The notes: generated by a model not told the origin, from the sequence alone. 64,000 nucleotides of DNA from Gamsiella multidivaricata (GCF_025024155.1 NW_026251724.1:1-64000); one strand, 5' to 3'. Counted from the stretch's first letter, positions 1 through 12,668 are shown. Program-made: numbers and translations.

Positions 1-959
1 GGTCGTCGCTCGCGGTCGCATGCAACAGTCGGTCGACGGATTTGGAGTGAATCCCGCCCATCCTGTCCAGGTGACGGGCCAGATTTACGGCCCAGTCCGG
101 TGTTCTTCTCAATTGCTCCCGACTCTCCAGCTCGTGCTGTGTGATAATGGCTTTGGGTCCGATCATGACCATCGCCTTGATCGAGTTGTTGAGGTTTTCG
201 AGGGTCTCAAGCCGAGAGTACAGATGCGTGCCGACGGCACAACCGTACGAGTGACAGATCAGGACGGTGTCCTCGCTCTTATATCGCTGCAGCAATACAA
301 CGATATCCTCCGTAAAGGCATCTGTTGTGTAGTGTTCGAAACTGAAGAAAAAAAAAACAAAAGAAAAAGGATAACGCAAAAAACCGATCGATCAGCGCCT
401 AGAACCTAGAATCAATTGGGGGGGAGGGGGACCGACAATTGCTCTTTGTAGTTACCTGTCTGGCACATCGCTTGCACCGTATCCGCACATGTCAATGGCC
501 AAGATATGCGTGCTATGACTAAAATACTCGATCTGCTTTTCAAACTGCTCCAGCTGAAAACAATCCAATGGCGGCGCCGTATACACAATAACATAAAGTA
601 ACCTGTCAGTGATTTGCCCGATCCAAGAAACGCATCCATTATCAAGCCAGTTGAGCAGCCATAGGACAGAAACGAAATACTGAAAACAGTACCTGGCCAC
701 CAACTCCATGAATAAAGACCAGCAGCGGTACTTTGGAGCCCAACTCATGAGGAATGTGAACGATTCGCAACCGCTTGCCATTCACGGTGACGAATTGGAA
801 ATGGTTGACGAGGACCGGACTGGTGGGTGAGGGTTGTATGGCGTTTTCCCTCTGTCGAGCCTCTATGAGACGAAAGGCCTTGTAGCCGAGGTAGAGTGCC
901 AGGATGGTGGAGAGCACCATGGTTGGCCTTGTCCAAGGGACGAGTGTATTATAGGCCAT
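1..959 (-). CDS. ABHD8-like alpha/beta hydrolase, 3' part cut by window edge
   Basis: Exons on the minus strand are 959-693, 553-456 and 339-1 (continuing out of the window); phases close at both junctions. The protein starts with a hydrophobic anchor (about residues 13-30), then a beta strand with the oxyanion motif HGVGG. Exon 2 gives a DMCGYGASD strand-turn and exon 3 a nucleophile elbow CHSYGC, where the usual GxSxG has Cys in place of the first Gly. HGVGG plus a DxxGxGAS turn and an HSYG elbow is the pattern of the ABHD8 subgroup. The catalytic Ser is visible; the acid and His lie beyond the edge. It is probably a membrane-anchored serine hydrolase. The substrate cannot be read from the sequence. 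Confidence 0.8.
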
Positions 960-1349
960 GGGGGTTTGTTATGGTTATGGTGGAGTTGTGGGCGAGACAG
1001 GGGGGAAATTCGACCGGGTGGGTTTCGGTTGAGTGTAATTGAGGGGAAAAGGTTCAAGGATTAAAGTAAAGCAGCCGAGATGGAAAGGAATAAAGAAAAA
1101 GAGGAACGGAAGTGAGATAAAATAAAAGTAGGTGCGTGTGAATGAAAGAGCGGTAGAAAGATAAGGAAGAAAGAGGGTTTGTACAACAGAGCAATTGTAT
1201 CCTTAAATGAACTGGGTCAGGTCGAATTTGTTTATGCGCGAATGTGCATGGTACTCTAGACCCTGCACACTCCAGAGCAACATGCATTCCATAGATCCAC
1301 AAGCAAGCTGTAAGCGATGAACGGTAATTCTATTAATCTGTCCATCCCC
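960..1349. other. Intergenic: hydrolase promoter and 3' flank of the next gene
   Basis: This holds the upstream region of the hydrolase (reading left) and the downstream flank of the RRM-like gene, which is transcribed in the same direction. I see AG-rich sequence on the plus strand but no convincing gene. Confidence 0.5.
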
Positions 1350-2491
1350 CTATGATAGTTTGTCGGACATGGTGCTGCCCACCTCTTCAGAGACGTCTTT
1401 GCTGTTCAACGCCTCAAAATTGGAGCTCTCATCACTGGCACCATCCACATTCTGTGGATCAGGCGATTGTTCCGATCGCTCAATCTCATTAGGGATTGTT
1501 TTCCAGAGCTGAGCCATGCCCTTCTTCTGCAGAGGTTTGTAGTACGGCCTGGATGTAGAGCCCATCCTGGGCGTTGTGGTTGCCGATGAACCTGAAGAAT
1601 CAGACTGGGAAACCGATTCTGCTAATGCAGAGACGAACAGTTCTGCCTCCTTTGTTGTGTCATCCTTGGGATGTTCCTCTGTCCTGTTCAAGCTACTGCT
1701 ACTAGTATCCTGATCCCCAGAGCTACCTTGTTGCTGTTGCTCTTGTTGTTTCTTCGCCTTTGCAGCCCTCAGCTCCTCTAAGTTATGAAATCCAGGGAAA
1801 CCTATGTTTTTGTGGAGGATGGCACGACGCGAGGGCATGTGTCCTGTCCGTATGAGCTCAAAATCCTTCATTCCGACCCGAATATATTCATCCGATAAAG
1901 CCTTGTTGAGCGACTCCTCGTACTTGAACGTCAAAAATCCGTATCCAAGATACCTATTCGTTTCAGGGCACTGTTCAGCAGAATGCTCGGAGAGCAGTAT
2001 TGCGTTAGTGAATTGTCTAATAGATGAGGACTGATGATAAAAAAGTAGTAGTCACGCAGTTCGCTTCTGTAGATCATACATACCCTTGCAAACTGGTATT
2101 GTGTTAATGGACCGTAGCTGAATTTAATATGGCTGATGAAAACCTGGGCGTCCTCCAGAGATCGGATCTTATCTGGACTCCTGAAAAAAATGCGGTAGAG
2201 GTCAGGGTCGGTGGATTTCTTGATGGACGGGATTTTGTCTTCAAAGGGTTCCTCAACATATTTGTCGCCGACCTCTGGGTTTTTGCTTCCTTTGTTTTTA
2301 CCCTTGAAAGGTTTATTGTCGATCTTCCTTTGCCTTGTTGTGTCGCTGTTGTCGCTGTTACCACTGTGAACTGCAGAGTCGGGAGCGCTCCACGAAGACC
2401 TGAACCTGCAGAACTGGGATCCTGGTCGGAGCGCAGGCATGGCGAACTTGGTGCTCAACCAGAGAGTTTTCCTGAAATATGTTGCTGCCAT
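1350..2491 (-). CDS. Putative mitochondrial RRM-like RNA-binding protein
   Basis: Two exons, 2491-2084 and 1970-1350, joined at phase 0 across a 113-nt intron (GTATGT...CAG), give about 341 residues. I chose the ATG at 2491 because it opens a basic, Ser/Arg-rich, acid-free leader that looks like a mitochondrial targeting peptide. Residues about 97-185 look like one RRM-type fold: an RNP2-like strand (YRIFF), a helix, and an RNP1-like strand (YLGYGFLTF) that is completed only after splicing. The C-terminal third is low-complexity (Gln, Ser) and acidic. It starts 248 bp from the divergent CWF19L2 gene. I do not recognise a named family. The RRM assignment rests on the RNP-like strands, and mitochondrial location is inferred from the leader alone. 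Confidence 0.6.
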
Positions 2492-2739
2492 GATTCTTGT
2501 GTGGAATTCCGTTGAAATGGTTTCGGTGCCAGAACTGAAGAGTGAGTTAGACCATGCTAACGGGAGGACGAAGATCAGCTTGTCTCCAAAACAGGCCAAA
2601 GCCACTCTTTACACCTGTAAGTGTTCAAACCTTGAAAGAGCGGTCTTTCAAGGCGCGAGAAGAATAAGGTCTCACTTTTTTTTTTTTGCACGGTACTCTT
2701 GCATTCTCCCCCCATTCAACCAACTTTTGAGAACTCAGC
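2492..2739. promoter_or_regulatory. Shared divergent promoter region (RRM-like gene / CWF19L2)
   Basis: 248 bp separate two divergent start codons, so both promoters must lie here or overlap the 5' ends. A T10 tract lies at about 2679-2688. No clear TATA box is seen. Confidence 0.45.
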
Positions 2740-3384
2740 ATGGACGCGCCTTCACGAAGCAGTGCGAGCAGTCATCGGCGGGATAAGGACTGGAAGGACG
2801 ACAAGGACCGCGACCAAGACCGTGAGCGGGACAAGAAGCACCGTCACCACGACAAGGACGAACACGAGGACCGACATAAGAAGCACAAGTCCTCTTCGTC
2901 TTCCTCCAAGACTCGGCACCATGATCGGGACGACGAAGATAGACATCGACGTCATCACCACAAATCATCATCATCAAAACATGACAGGGATAAGGACAGA
3001 AGTTCCAAGAGCAGTGGTCGTAGAGTCGACAAAGAGGACAGCGGCGACGAGGACATGTGGGTGGAGAAGGAAGTCCCAGGAGTTGATCCGAATCCCTTGC
3101 AGGCACAAATCGCCAGCCAACCTAGCACAGAACCAGTTGATTTATCAAGCGATCAGTACCAATCCTCAAATACACCCGCATCAAAGGGAAATGATGGTCC
3201 AAAACATGATGCATGGATGATGGAAGGCGGTGGCATAGATTTTGGGCTTATGGGAGCATTGAGGGTTAAGAAACCGAAAGAGGACCAGCCTAATCCAGAC
3301 AAGGTATGCAACTGTGGTTTCTGTTCTTGCCACTTAGTGCGTCAGCTGGCTGTTCGGCAATCGTACTCAGCAGGCTAACAGACA

Positions 3385-3416
<32 letters not shown>

Positions 3417-5565
3417 TTTATATTCCATCGTAATAGCCCCGGATCAGCAGTCGTGAACTAAACGTCCACTACAAAGCTGGCCTCCATATAGACCAGTACC
3501 CAGAAATGGGTACGCATTTTCGGACATATTTCCATAAACTGCCAGTGATGACCTTGGATGCAGTTTCGGACACTCACATTTCGGATGGTTCATATCAGTC
3601 GTAGAAAAGCCGTCGTATACTATTGGGGATGCAGGATCAAGCTGGCGAATGACCAAGCTGAAGCGCGTTCTGGAAACTGCGGCGGAGGAAGGCGTCGCTC
3701 CAGAAGTCATTGGGATCGAGCGCTACGGGGTGTGTACCTCGTCCTTGTGTCTCGGCCAGTACGTTCGAGCGTCGACCATGTGATGGTCTATATTAATGTT
3801 ATCCTTTCATTCTATATGTAATAGTCAATAGAAAAGTTCAATGAAGCGATGGAGGAGCGCAGGGAATTGGACAGGAGAGCATCAAGGAGGAAGGGGCGCC
3901 GAAGTGACAGAGGCGATGACAGGGACGACCGGAGGGATGACAGAAGAGACAGCCGCAGGGACGATAGACGCCGCGACGATGATGATGATCGACGGGCTCG
4001 AGACGACGATCGTCGCAGCAGAGATGACCGACCGTCGAAGAGCGGGCGTCTTTCAGAATTCAGCTCTGCGGCTTCTTCACCCTTTCAGCGACCTATGGAT
4101 GAGCAGGAACGGCTAGAAAAGGAGCTGGTGAGGCGCAACAGGGAGAAGGAAAGGGAAAAGGAGCAAGAAAGAAGATTTACGCCAATTCCATCTCCATTTG
4201 CAACCCATGTATCCTCACCAATTCCGAATCACTCGGCCGAGCCTACCATAACACCTGATCAGCTGAACAAGTTAAAGGCGAAGGCTATCCGCGCCAAGAT
4301 GCTGGGAACGCCGGACGCAGAGGCCCTAGAGAAGGAGTACGAACAAGCACAGAAGGCTGCCCTGGAGATTTCTATCAAATCGCCGGATATGCAGAGGACG
4401 GTCATTGTGCAAACTATGGGACGGTCCAGTGGGTCTTCGTCTCCAGCACCTCTTGGTCCTGGTAACAGGAAGACACCGGGCAACAAGAAGGAGGTGACAC
4501 ATGATGAGCAAGGAAACCGTATCGCTTATCAGGGCGAAGAGGGTGATATGGATCTTCACGAGTTGGTGAGACGCGAAAAGCTGGGTCTGGAGGAAGGCAT
4601 GGATAAGGAGCTCGCTCGCAGGATCACTCGAGATGCTGTTTTCAAAGTAAGTACGCCGAGGCCCCTGTGTACAGTTCGCATCCAGGATCTAGGATAAACT
4701 ATCGCTTTATCAGAAATTTTAACACCCGGATTTCTGCTCTTGATAGGATGATCTTGACTACATGGACGAGAATGCGGACAAAATTGCGCGCACAGTCAAG
4801 AAAAACGACGCTCAGCTCAAGAGCTCTGCCATTAACGACTATCGCAAAACACAGACAGCACTCGATAACTGCTCCATGTGCTTCAAGGACGAGGGTCGCA
4901 CTCCACCGGTCATGCCAGTGGTTTCTATGGGCGCACGCGTTTATCTCGGTCTGCCACTGTACAAAGAGTTCCTACCGGGCCATTGCATGATTGTCCCCGT
5001 TCAACATGTCACCTCGACCCTGGAGTGCGACGACGATGCCTGGGATGAGATCCGGAACTTTATGAAGTGTCTGATCCAGATGAACGCAGCACAGGAGAGA
5101 TACGTGGTCTTTTCGGAAACAGTGATTAACCTCAAGTGGCAGAAACACACGGTGATCGAGTGTATCCCTATTCCCTGGGATGCTGGCCAAACCGCTCCAG
5201 GATACTTCAAGGAGGCCATTCTGAATGCAGACGAAGAGTGGTCGCAGCATAAGAAGCTGATTGAGACCGACACCAAGGACCCCAAGAACGGAGGATTCCG
5301 TCGGCGGTTGACCAGCAAGATGCCGTTCGTTCACGTCTGGTTTGGGTCGCCTGACAAGGGGTATGGCCATGTCATTGAGGATGCGGATAGGTTCGAAGAC
5401 TATTTTGTAAAGGAGGTCTTAGCCTCGATCTGCGAGATGGACTCATTGCAGTGGTCACGAAGGAATAACAAGAGGATTCCGACTGCAGAGAGTCCTAGAC
5501 GCATCGAGGCGTTTAAGAAGGGTTGGCACGCCTGGGACTGGACACGAACGCTTGCGGATAAATAA
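2740..5565 (+). CDS. CWF19L2: CWF19-like protein 2 (CwfJ family), spliceosome disassembly factor
   Basis: Five exons: 2740-3303, 3437-3509, 3599-3729, 3825-4646, 4747-5565 (802 residues; the human protein is about 890). The N-terminus is an RS/RD/KH-rich charged region. Exons 2-4 restore the conserved core with SRELN, IGDAGSSWRM and IERYG. A second Arg/Asp-rich stretch follows. The C-terminal part from about residue 570 is the CwfJ pair: a zinc-type CSMCF motif, a HIT-like domain with PGHCMIVP, and the CwfJ_C2 segment ending in a WTRTLADK tail. In this family the protein works with the debranching enzyme and Prp43 to release the intron lariat complex in the nucleus. The acceptor at 3436 (TAATAG after a long T tract) was chosen because the nearby CAG acceptors give a stop. 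The gene is convergent with the receptor gene; the two stops are 136 bp apart. Confidence 0.93.
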
Positions 5566-5701
5566 AATCGTTGTTCTTTTTTATTTATTTATTACATTGA
5601 CAGCAAAGAAAAGCAAGGCAGATGATATCAACAAAAGCGGTTTGGAAGGGGAGGGCTGTACAAAAACAAACCAACAAAAATAAAAAAAATGGAATCTTTT
5701 T

Positions 5702-8195
5702 CTATGAACGTCGAGCAAGGCTCTTGCGCGGTCGGACAGGCACGGGCGAAGCTGCCCGCATGGAACGCAAAGATGAATCTCTGGAGAGAAGCTGCGGTTT
5801 TGCCTGCTGCGGTTGGTAGTACAAGGAGTGTGCCTCGGACTGGAATTGGCGTATCTCCGAATTAGATCGGTAATCCAAACGGACGCGACTTGCCTCCCCG
5901 ACTACAGCCAGCTGTGGGTCCAGATCCGGAAAGTTGTGGGCCCTGGATGTAGGCGAGACTCCGCGGCTATTGTTACTGTTGTTATTAGGAATGTACAGTG
6001 GAGGTGGGGTAATGAGACTGATGGGTGACGCCTGCAAGTCCTCAGTGTTATAGAACCGCTTCTGCGACTCTGTTGTCGACCTGGGCTGGGATACTGAATC
6101 CGTGTTGATCTTGAGCTGGGGTGTTAATGAGCGACCGCTTACAAGGCTGTATTGATCGCTCTCCTGCACAGAATTCGGTAAGGACGTGAGTTTCCATGGG
6201 TCGGGTGTATCGACCCGCAGGGTCGGTGAGTGGAGATTACGGTCGCCAGAATTGCCCATGAATATGGTTCCTTGGGCTGCGCCTGTTCTCATGGCGGCGG
6301 TGGGATTCATCCGATCGCTGTAAAAGTTGTCGAGGTTCCTAAGATCCTGATCAGCAGCGCGACACTCTTCACGCATCTGGCTGATGTTGCTGAGCATGGG
6401 TCTCGGAGGCACATGCTGCTGCTTTTCCAGGGTCTTGTCTCTGTTTCCTTTGGTGACCTCGCCCAGCATGTACTTGCCCCCGCCACCGTTCTCTCCACCC
6501 TGATCGTCCTCATGACGACTTTGTCCGAACAGATGCGACTTCAAGTCCCGCCACAGTTCCATCCTGGATCCAAAAATTAACAGCACCACGATCCCAAATA
6601 TTGATGGCAAAATATCTGTCAGGGCAGCCCAGGCAGCGTTCGGTACATGGGGTCTTGCGATACCAGAACAGAACATTTGAGCAAAGTCTCCTGTCGCCTG
6701 GATCTGGTCCGGAGTGGGGTTCTTGGCGGAGAGGGTGCCGGCCTTGATGGCAAGAACGGTTTGTTGACCGAGACAGGAGATCCAGTCCTGGAACCAGGGG
6801 ACCTTGGGTCCGACGTTCATGAGTTTTTTACTCTCGACGAAATAAAACAACCAGTAGACCATGTCGATGAACAACAGACCCAGAGCGAAAACACCAGGAC
6901 GCCATTGCTGCTTGAGGAAGAGGGAGATGTCGCGTGAGATTTGGAGACGTCGCTCCTTGGTCGAGACAGGCAGGTGTGGGTTAGCAATACCCTGGCTGAA
7001 CGAGTCCTTGCCAGCCTCGACTTTCGTCTATAGGGAGGAGAGGATAGTACGATAAGTGAGATCCGTGTTCTAAACGTTCCGGTACCCATTAATCTTGGTA
7101 GTGTATAGAGCAGCATTGTTACCCTGATCATGTACCCGATTGTACCCAGATGCATCAGCGTCGCGAGGCACACGATGACAGACAGTGGGATGAAAAAGTA
7201 CGCGTCCGCAACATTAGGGCCCACAAAGCAAATCGAGCCAAATCCTGGGTTCATGATTTCCTTCCTGACCACCACGGGGATGACCATGGCCAGGGGCAGG
7301 GAAAAGGCGAGCACCATAAATCTGGACATGTAGGTCTGGACAATCGAGGACCGGTAGACGGCCAAGACGTGTAGGTTGGTGATCAACAACAGCCCCAGCC
7401 AGAGAATCACTAGGACCAGATACGTGATACCAATACCTAAACAAAAGGTTCGAGAGCCATGGTGAGCATGAAGCAACGTGGTTGAATGTTTAGGTCGTTA
7501 CGGAATAATCTACAATTACAATTACAATTACCTTGGACTGCACAAAGCCATGAATTGGTCATGTTCGCAACCTCATACGCGCTCTCGCACAACAGCTCTT
7601 CTTTCTTATGTAACCACACGGTTCCCAGAGCCTCCCAGAGCACGATGGTGATCGCGAGTAGCCATACGATCAGATGTGGATGTTTGCGCCGACTGGGTAG
7701 AGTCCAATAGGACACGGCCAGAATCATACAGGCCGCTGCAGAGATGGCCCTGAGGACGCTTGTTACTGTGTGCACCGTTTCCATTTGATGGGGTGCATAG
7801 AATATAGAGGACGCGGGACATGGCATGCAGCAAGATCCCATGCAGGATGAGGAGACGAGGTTATTGACATTGGGTATCAGTGGAGGCGGGCAAGTCGTCA
7901 AAAGTGATGAATTTCCGTTGCCGCCTGCTGTGGGCGTGGGCTTTGGAAGGATGAAGTTGGTTGTAGGTGTTGTAATACTGGATGTTTTTGATGCTCGAGC
8001 AGTGGATGTAGTGGTAGTGGCCGGTGTTGTCGTGGTTACGGATGTTTTAGTGGTGATTGAAGGAAGAGGCCCGATGGTGATAACATTGGAAGTAGTGGTC
8101 GATGAGACCAAGGGGTGGGCTGAGAACAGGGTTGTGACGAAGAAAAGGATTGCGACAAGCACCAGGGTGGACGTGGTTGTCCGCCGCATGGACAT
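5702..8195 (-). CDS. Frizzled/Smoothened-like seven-helix receptor, copy 1
   Basis: Exons 8195-7532, 7436-7123 and 7027-5702 give 767 residues. A signal peptide (1-26) leads into a Thr/Ser-rich stalk and a short Cys module (CPPPLIPN, then CMGSCCMPCP at about 118-127). Seven hydrophobic helices follow, at about 143-166, 174-193, 223-246, 260-278, 300-323, 369-390 and 458-480. A Ser-rich, disordered 285-residue cytosolic tail ends in RPRKSLARRS. The CxGxCCxxCP module before helix 1 resembles the Frizzled/Smoothened-like receptors of Dictyostelium and early fungi. The classical extracellular cysteine-rich (Wnt-binding) domain is absent. A paralogue lies directly upstream on the same strand. Ligand and coupling are unknown; another GPCR-like family is possible. 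Confidence 0.72.
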
Positions 8196-8253
8196 TTGTG
8201 GATATATTAGAGATGGTAGTGATCGTCAAAAGTGAAGTGGAGAGTATATGGGG

Positions 8254-8263
8254 TATATAAGGT
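8254..8263 (-). promoter_or_regulatory. TATA-like element upstream of receptor copy 1
   Basis: On the minus strand an A/T run reading TTATATACC lies about 60 bp before the ATG at 8195, the only TATA-like sequence close to the start. This is a position-based guess. Confidence 0.25.
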
Positions 8264-8797
8264 GTGCGTGGGGAGGGCTTTGAAGAGAGAAGAGGAAGTG
8301 GAAGAGGAAGGATGAACAAGAACAAAAAGAACACGAGAGAAAGTGTGGAAGACGTCCCGCGGTATGAGGCTATCGATGGCACCGTTGACAGGACGAAATG
8401 CGGAGAAACCTTTGAAGACAGAACTCATTGGGCCAAACAATCAAAGGCGGAGAGATAGCACACCTTAGCCATGCTAGCCATACTACGCCATGTCTCTAAT
8501 ATGGCGTAGTGTAAAGCCTGTAGTGAAGTAGTATTCAGGTACAGCTTGCGATACTCCACTCCTTCGATGTCGATAATTATTACATTTATTTGGGAAGGTG
8601 AACAAACAAACGTAATGCCGAATCGTGAGCCCTCTGGACTTTACTCTTCTTTTCCCTTTTTCTCCACAACACCATCGAGGAAGCAAACAGTCTAAACAGA
8701 TGAGCATATTCGGACCACAGCGAGGTCGTTAAACACATCTGTTCACTGATACATACGAAGCAGTGACAACGCTTGAAGCATAAAGCAGGATGTAGTT

Positions 8798-8800
<3 letters not shown>

Positions 8801-8845
<45 letters not shown>
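8801..8845. repeat. (CT)n microsatellite
   Basis: About 22 uninterrupted CT units in the receptor intergenic region. Confidence 0.95.
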
Positions 8846-8847
<2 letters not shown>

Positions 8848-9490
8848 TGAATAAACGAGAGCGATGATTATACCAATTGCTGATTAAAAAGGCAAGCGTA
8901 CGAGTAGACTACTTGTACAGTTCCATGTGTACGCTTGCACAAGGTATGTACGTGGCATGGTCATTATCTACATACAAGAAAAGGAGGGGATATTACAATA
9001 TATCCCACGCAATATACGCGTGTATACGTCGCACAAAGCACAACCAAATTAACCCCCTGCTACGCACTCCGGATGAAACGATGAGTGGTCGATCGCAAAG
9101 ACATTAATAAAGGTCTTGTACAACTCTCCTTCCCCGCTAAACCCTTTTCTCCTTTCACGTCCCTGGCGTCCAATTGCTCATGGTAACAGAAATACATCAG
9201 AGACCGTGGGATGAACTCATAAAACTTCGACACTCGCACCGTTGGATGTTGATTATTGTAGTATTTAATAATGGGCTGTTGTTGTCTTTTTCTTTCTTTT
9301 CTTTTTGCTTGAAGGGGAAAATATGCGTCGTGTATACGAGAAGTATAATCTATGAACGACCCGCGTTGTTTATTTTTTTTCCTTTCATTTCGTTTCTGCA
9401 TGTCCCTCCCTTACATCTGTAATCGTCCCCCCCCCCCCCCCCCCCGATGCTCTTCTTTATACCACGTTTTCCACCTCTTCAGCTCCATGT

Positions 9491-12400
9491 TTACTCGCGA
9501 TAATGATTGCTCGATGGCGAAGCAGGTGTGCGAATCGGTGGTGATGTGTACCCTTGTTGAAGATGTCGATGGGGACTCTTGACGGGCACCGACGGTGGCG
9601 GACTCTTGGACCGTTCATCTATTTGTGATGATTGAGCAAGAGTCGTGTTGATCCGCATGGGGTGTGGTTGAGGGGATCCGTTGTTCTTGGTCGAGGGGCC
9701 CATGTTCTTGCCCATAGTCACACTTCCACGCGAGGCCATCATAATCTGCTCGCTCTCGTTTGAGCTGTAGAGTGCTTCTTTTTGCTTCTGTGAGGGGGAG
9801 GTCGAGTACATCTTTTGATGAGGATATTGCGCCTGCACCTGTGGTTGTTGGTATGCCAGTGCTGGTGAGCCACGCGTCGCGACTCCAATGATCGGAACTG
9901 ACTCGAGAGGCTGGGATCGTTGCGGATATGTGGGCGACCTCGGCGGCATGGGTGAAAGTGAGTTGCTGTGGTAGCCCGTAGCCGAAGTGGGCGAGGAGGC
10001 AACACCGACGGGGCTGGAGAGGAACACGGGCTCGCTATTGGCTACCTTGGGTGTCCTAGGCACAGGGCTGGGGACTACAGGCTCCTCAACATAGCGCTCA
10101 TGGTCGCTCTGGTTCATATAGGCCCTGGTGGGACTCGCAAGGGTGTGTGCACTTGGGGACCAGTGCGTAGGTGTGGCCTCTTGGATGGGGGGTCTGTAGA
10201 GCAGGTCGCCGCTGATAGTGTCGGTGTTGTTGTAGTGCGGCGGATCAGAGACTGGATTGGGACCGGAATGGACCGCGATTCCTGCGCGAGATCCATAGCT
10301 CATGCTCCTCTGCAGTCTGCGGTTGCCCTGGTCGTCGTATTCCTTGTCAATCAGGTCATCCATATCGTACCACTGCGATGCAGGCGAGCCGTTCAAGCTG
10401 GCCTTGCTGTTGCTCCTGTATACGCCCGGAGCACTACCCTTCATATCCGGACGAAGAGGTGCTACCTTCCTGTCATCCAGGTGCTGATTGTTAAACGTTC
10501 TGGTGGGGGCACTCGAACCGCCATCGGGCGAGCTTCTGCCTCTTGAGGAACCGCGGCCAGTCTTGCCGCGGCGGAGCAGGTTGCTCAGGAGATAGGCCCA
10601 CTCTTCCCAAAACTCGGACTTGGAGATGAATACTGCGGCGACAATAACACCGAGGACCGCCACCAACATTTCTGCAGCTGTAAACCAAGGGATCGAGGGA
10701 AGATTATGGACAGCTCCCTTGGCGCAGATGGTCTGGGTCTCAACCGAAGACTTTCCTTGGGCACCGTTTGCCATGACGCAAGCAACCCATTCTTGGAGCC
10801 AGGGAGTACTGGGACCGAGGCTAGCGATACGATGAGCATCCACAAAGTAAAACAGCCAAAAGACCGTGAGCGAGGTCATGACTGTACCCATCATCAGAGC
10901 TGGACGCCACTGGCCACGAAGGAGGCGCTTGGCCTGCATGGTCGTCGTAATCCTCATTCTGGCGTCTGATGACAGCTGCGAAAGACCAGTGTCGATCTTG
11001 GAGGACATGACCGCCAACTATGTGAACGACAAAGGAACGAACATGAAATTGATAAGTGTCTGATATGGCCCCATTCACTCGCGGGAGCGCTTTTCGTGTG
11101 CACTGGTGAGGAACAGCACTTACATGAATCATCTTTGCGACAGTGACGATGTGACAGAGCATGGCTGGATATATGTATACGGCCGTGGGGTAAAACAGAT
11201 AGGTGTTCAAGTTGGAGGTGTTGACCAGACAGCTGAATCCGATTCCGGGATACTCGGCCAGGTTCTTGACAGCGACTGGGATCGCGAATGCCAGAGGGAG
11301 GATCCAGCAGAGACCGGTGAACCATCCATAGTAGGCGTCGATCCAGTTGGAACGCCAGACCGCCAGCTGATTTGGTGGGAATAAAGATGATAAAGATGGT
11401 TAGTGGTTAGGATAAATTGTGTGCAATAGGAGTGGAGAATCCGATTAAGGTTAATGGGGCAGAGCGGAGCACCAACGAAACTCGAGAACGAAGCGAAGTA
11501 AAAGGACACGCGTTGGATGGGCGAGAATTGCTTGCGAAAATAGGTTAGCGCGCTCTCAAAAGGGGGAGGGCTTTGTTTGTTTGCTTATTCACTTTATCAC
11601 TTTACGGCACTCAGCCTCGACCGTGCTTTTCGCTGCTGTTTCTACTCCTCCACTTTGTTGGCAGTTGCTCCAGCGAAAGTTCCTTGCTGTCTGGGCGCCA
11701 TATTGTCAGAGGGATGGCAGAAATTTTTCAGGGAACACAAGACCATGCGCGAGAGCAATTCCAAGGATACAGAAAAATGAAAAGGCGATATGCGGGCATC
11801 GTTATCGAGATACAATATGTGTAATATACGGGTGGATCATAACGCGATAAACATCTCGATGGATGTATTTAGAGAGAGCGAATGAGGGCTGAGGCGTCAA
11901 TGCAGATGAGCACGAAGAAAAAAAAAAAAAAAAAAAAAAAACAGGGCAGGGTCTGCGTAAAGTAGAAACAAAAACAAAGGGCGCGGATTTGTTTACCATG
12001 TGCAGCTTGTAAATCAGGAGCGAGCACCACAATGCACTGGTCTGGGTCAGGTAGATGATCAGCACGCCCTGGACACCGCACAGCCTCGAGTTATGGCCGG
12101 TCGATTGCTCAAAGTCATCGACGCAGGCATTTGACACGCCCGGCATCACATCAAAGGCCGCGTACCAGAGCGAGAGTGAGACCGTCAGGAACAGGACCGA
12201 GATGTGCGGCTGGGACCGCTTGCCTGGCAGGACCAGGTATGAGATGGCTATGAAGACGGCAAATCCCATGGAGACCTGCCTGGTGATGTAGGCGGCCTTG
12301 AGCACATTCTCGACCTGGTTGGGCTTGTAAAAGCTCTCGATTGCAGGGCATTTGATACAGCAGGGGCCCATGCAGGTCGAGATCTTAAGTCCCTTTGTGT

Positions 12401-12668
12401 TGGGGATCAGTGGGCCAGGGCAGCTGGCCGAGGTTTGGTTGCTGGCGCCGTTTGGGGAAGTTGTGCCGGGGGCTGTTGGGGTAGTCGTAGGGAGGACGAA
12501 GTTGGTTGTGGGTGCTGCGTGGGAGGTGGCGGCCACTACGGGGGCGGTGGTTGTGGGAGCAACAGCCTTAGTGATGGTGGTGGTGGCTTTTTGAGCGGCG
12601 ACTGATGCTGGGAGGAGCATGGACAGTGCCAGGAGACCGCCGATGAGCGACCGTGCGATCCTGACCAT
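9491..12668 (-). CDS. Frizzled/Smoothened-like seven-helix receptor, copy 2
   Basis: Exons 12668-11997, 11366-11124 and 11017-9491, all phase 0, give 813 residues. The layout equals copy 1: signal peptide, Thr/Ser/Pro-rich stalk, a shared TTNF(I/V)LP-TPTA segment, the Cys module CPGPLIPN plus CMGPCCIKCP (about 99-108), seven helices, and a conserved loop with PWLQEWVAC. The cytosolic tail of about 330 residues is Pro/Ser/Gln-rich and not visibly related to the tail of copy 1. The first intron (about 630 nt, with an A25 run on the plus strand) is much longer than others here and splits HM|LAV in helix 3. Copy 1 has its intron earlier, but both share the intron before the third exon. This points to an old tandem duplication. 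Confidence 0.72.

Larger units (their letters stand above)
8196..9490. other. Intergenic between the two receptor genes
   Basis: 1.3 kb between the start of receptor copy 1 and the stop of copy 2, which are transcribed the same way. It contains a (CT)n microsatellite and a C20 run at 9427-9446. No coding region is supported; the reading frames here are short and lack family features. Confidence 0.5.
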
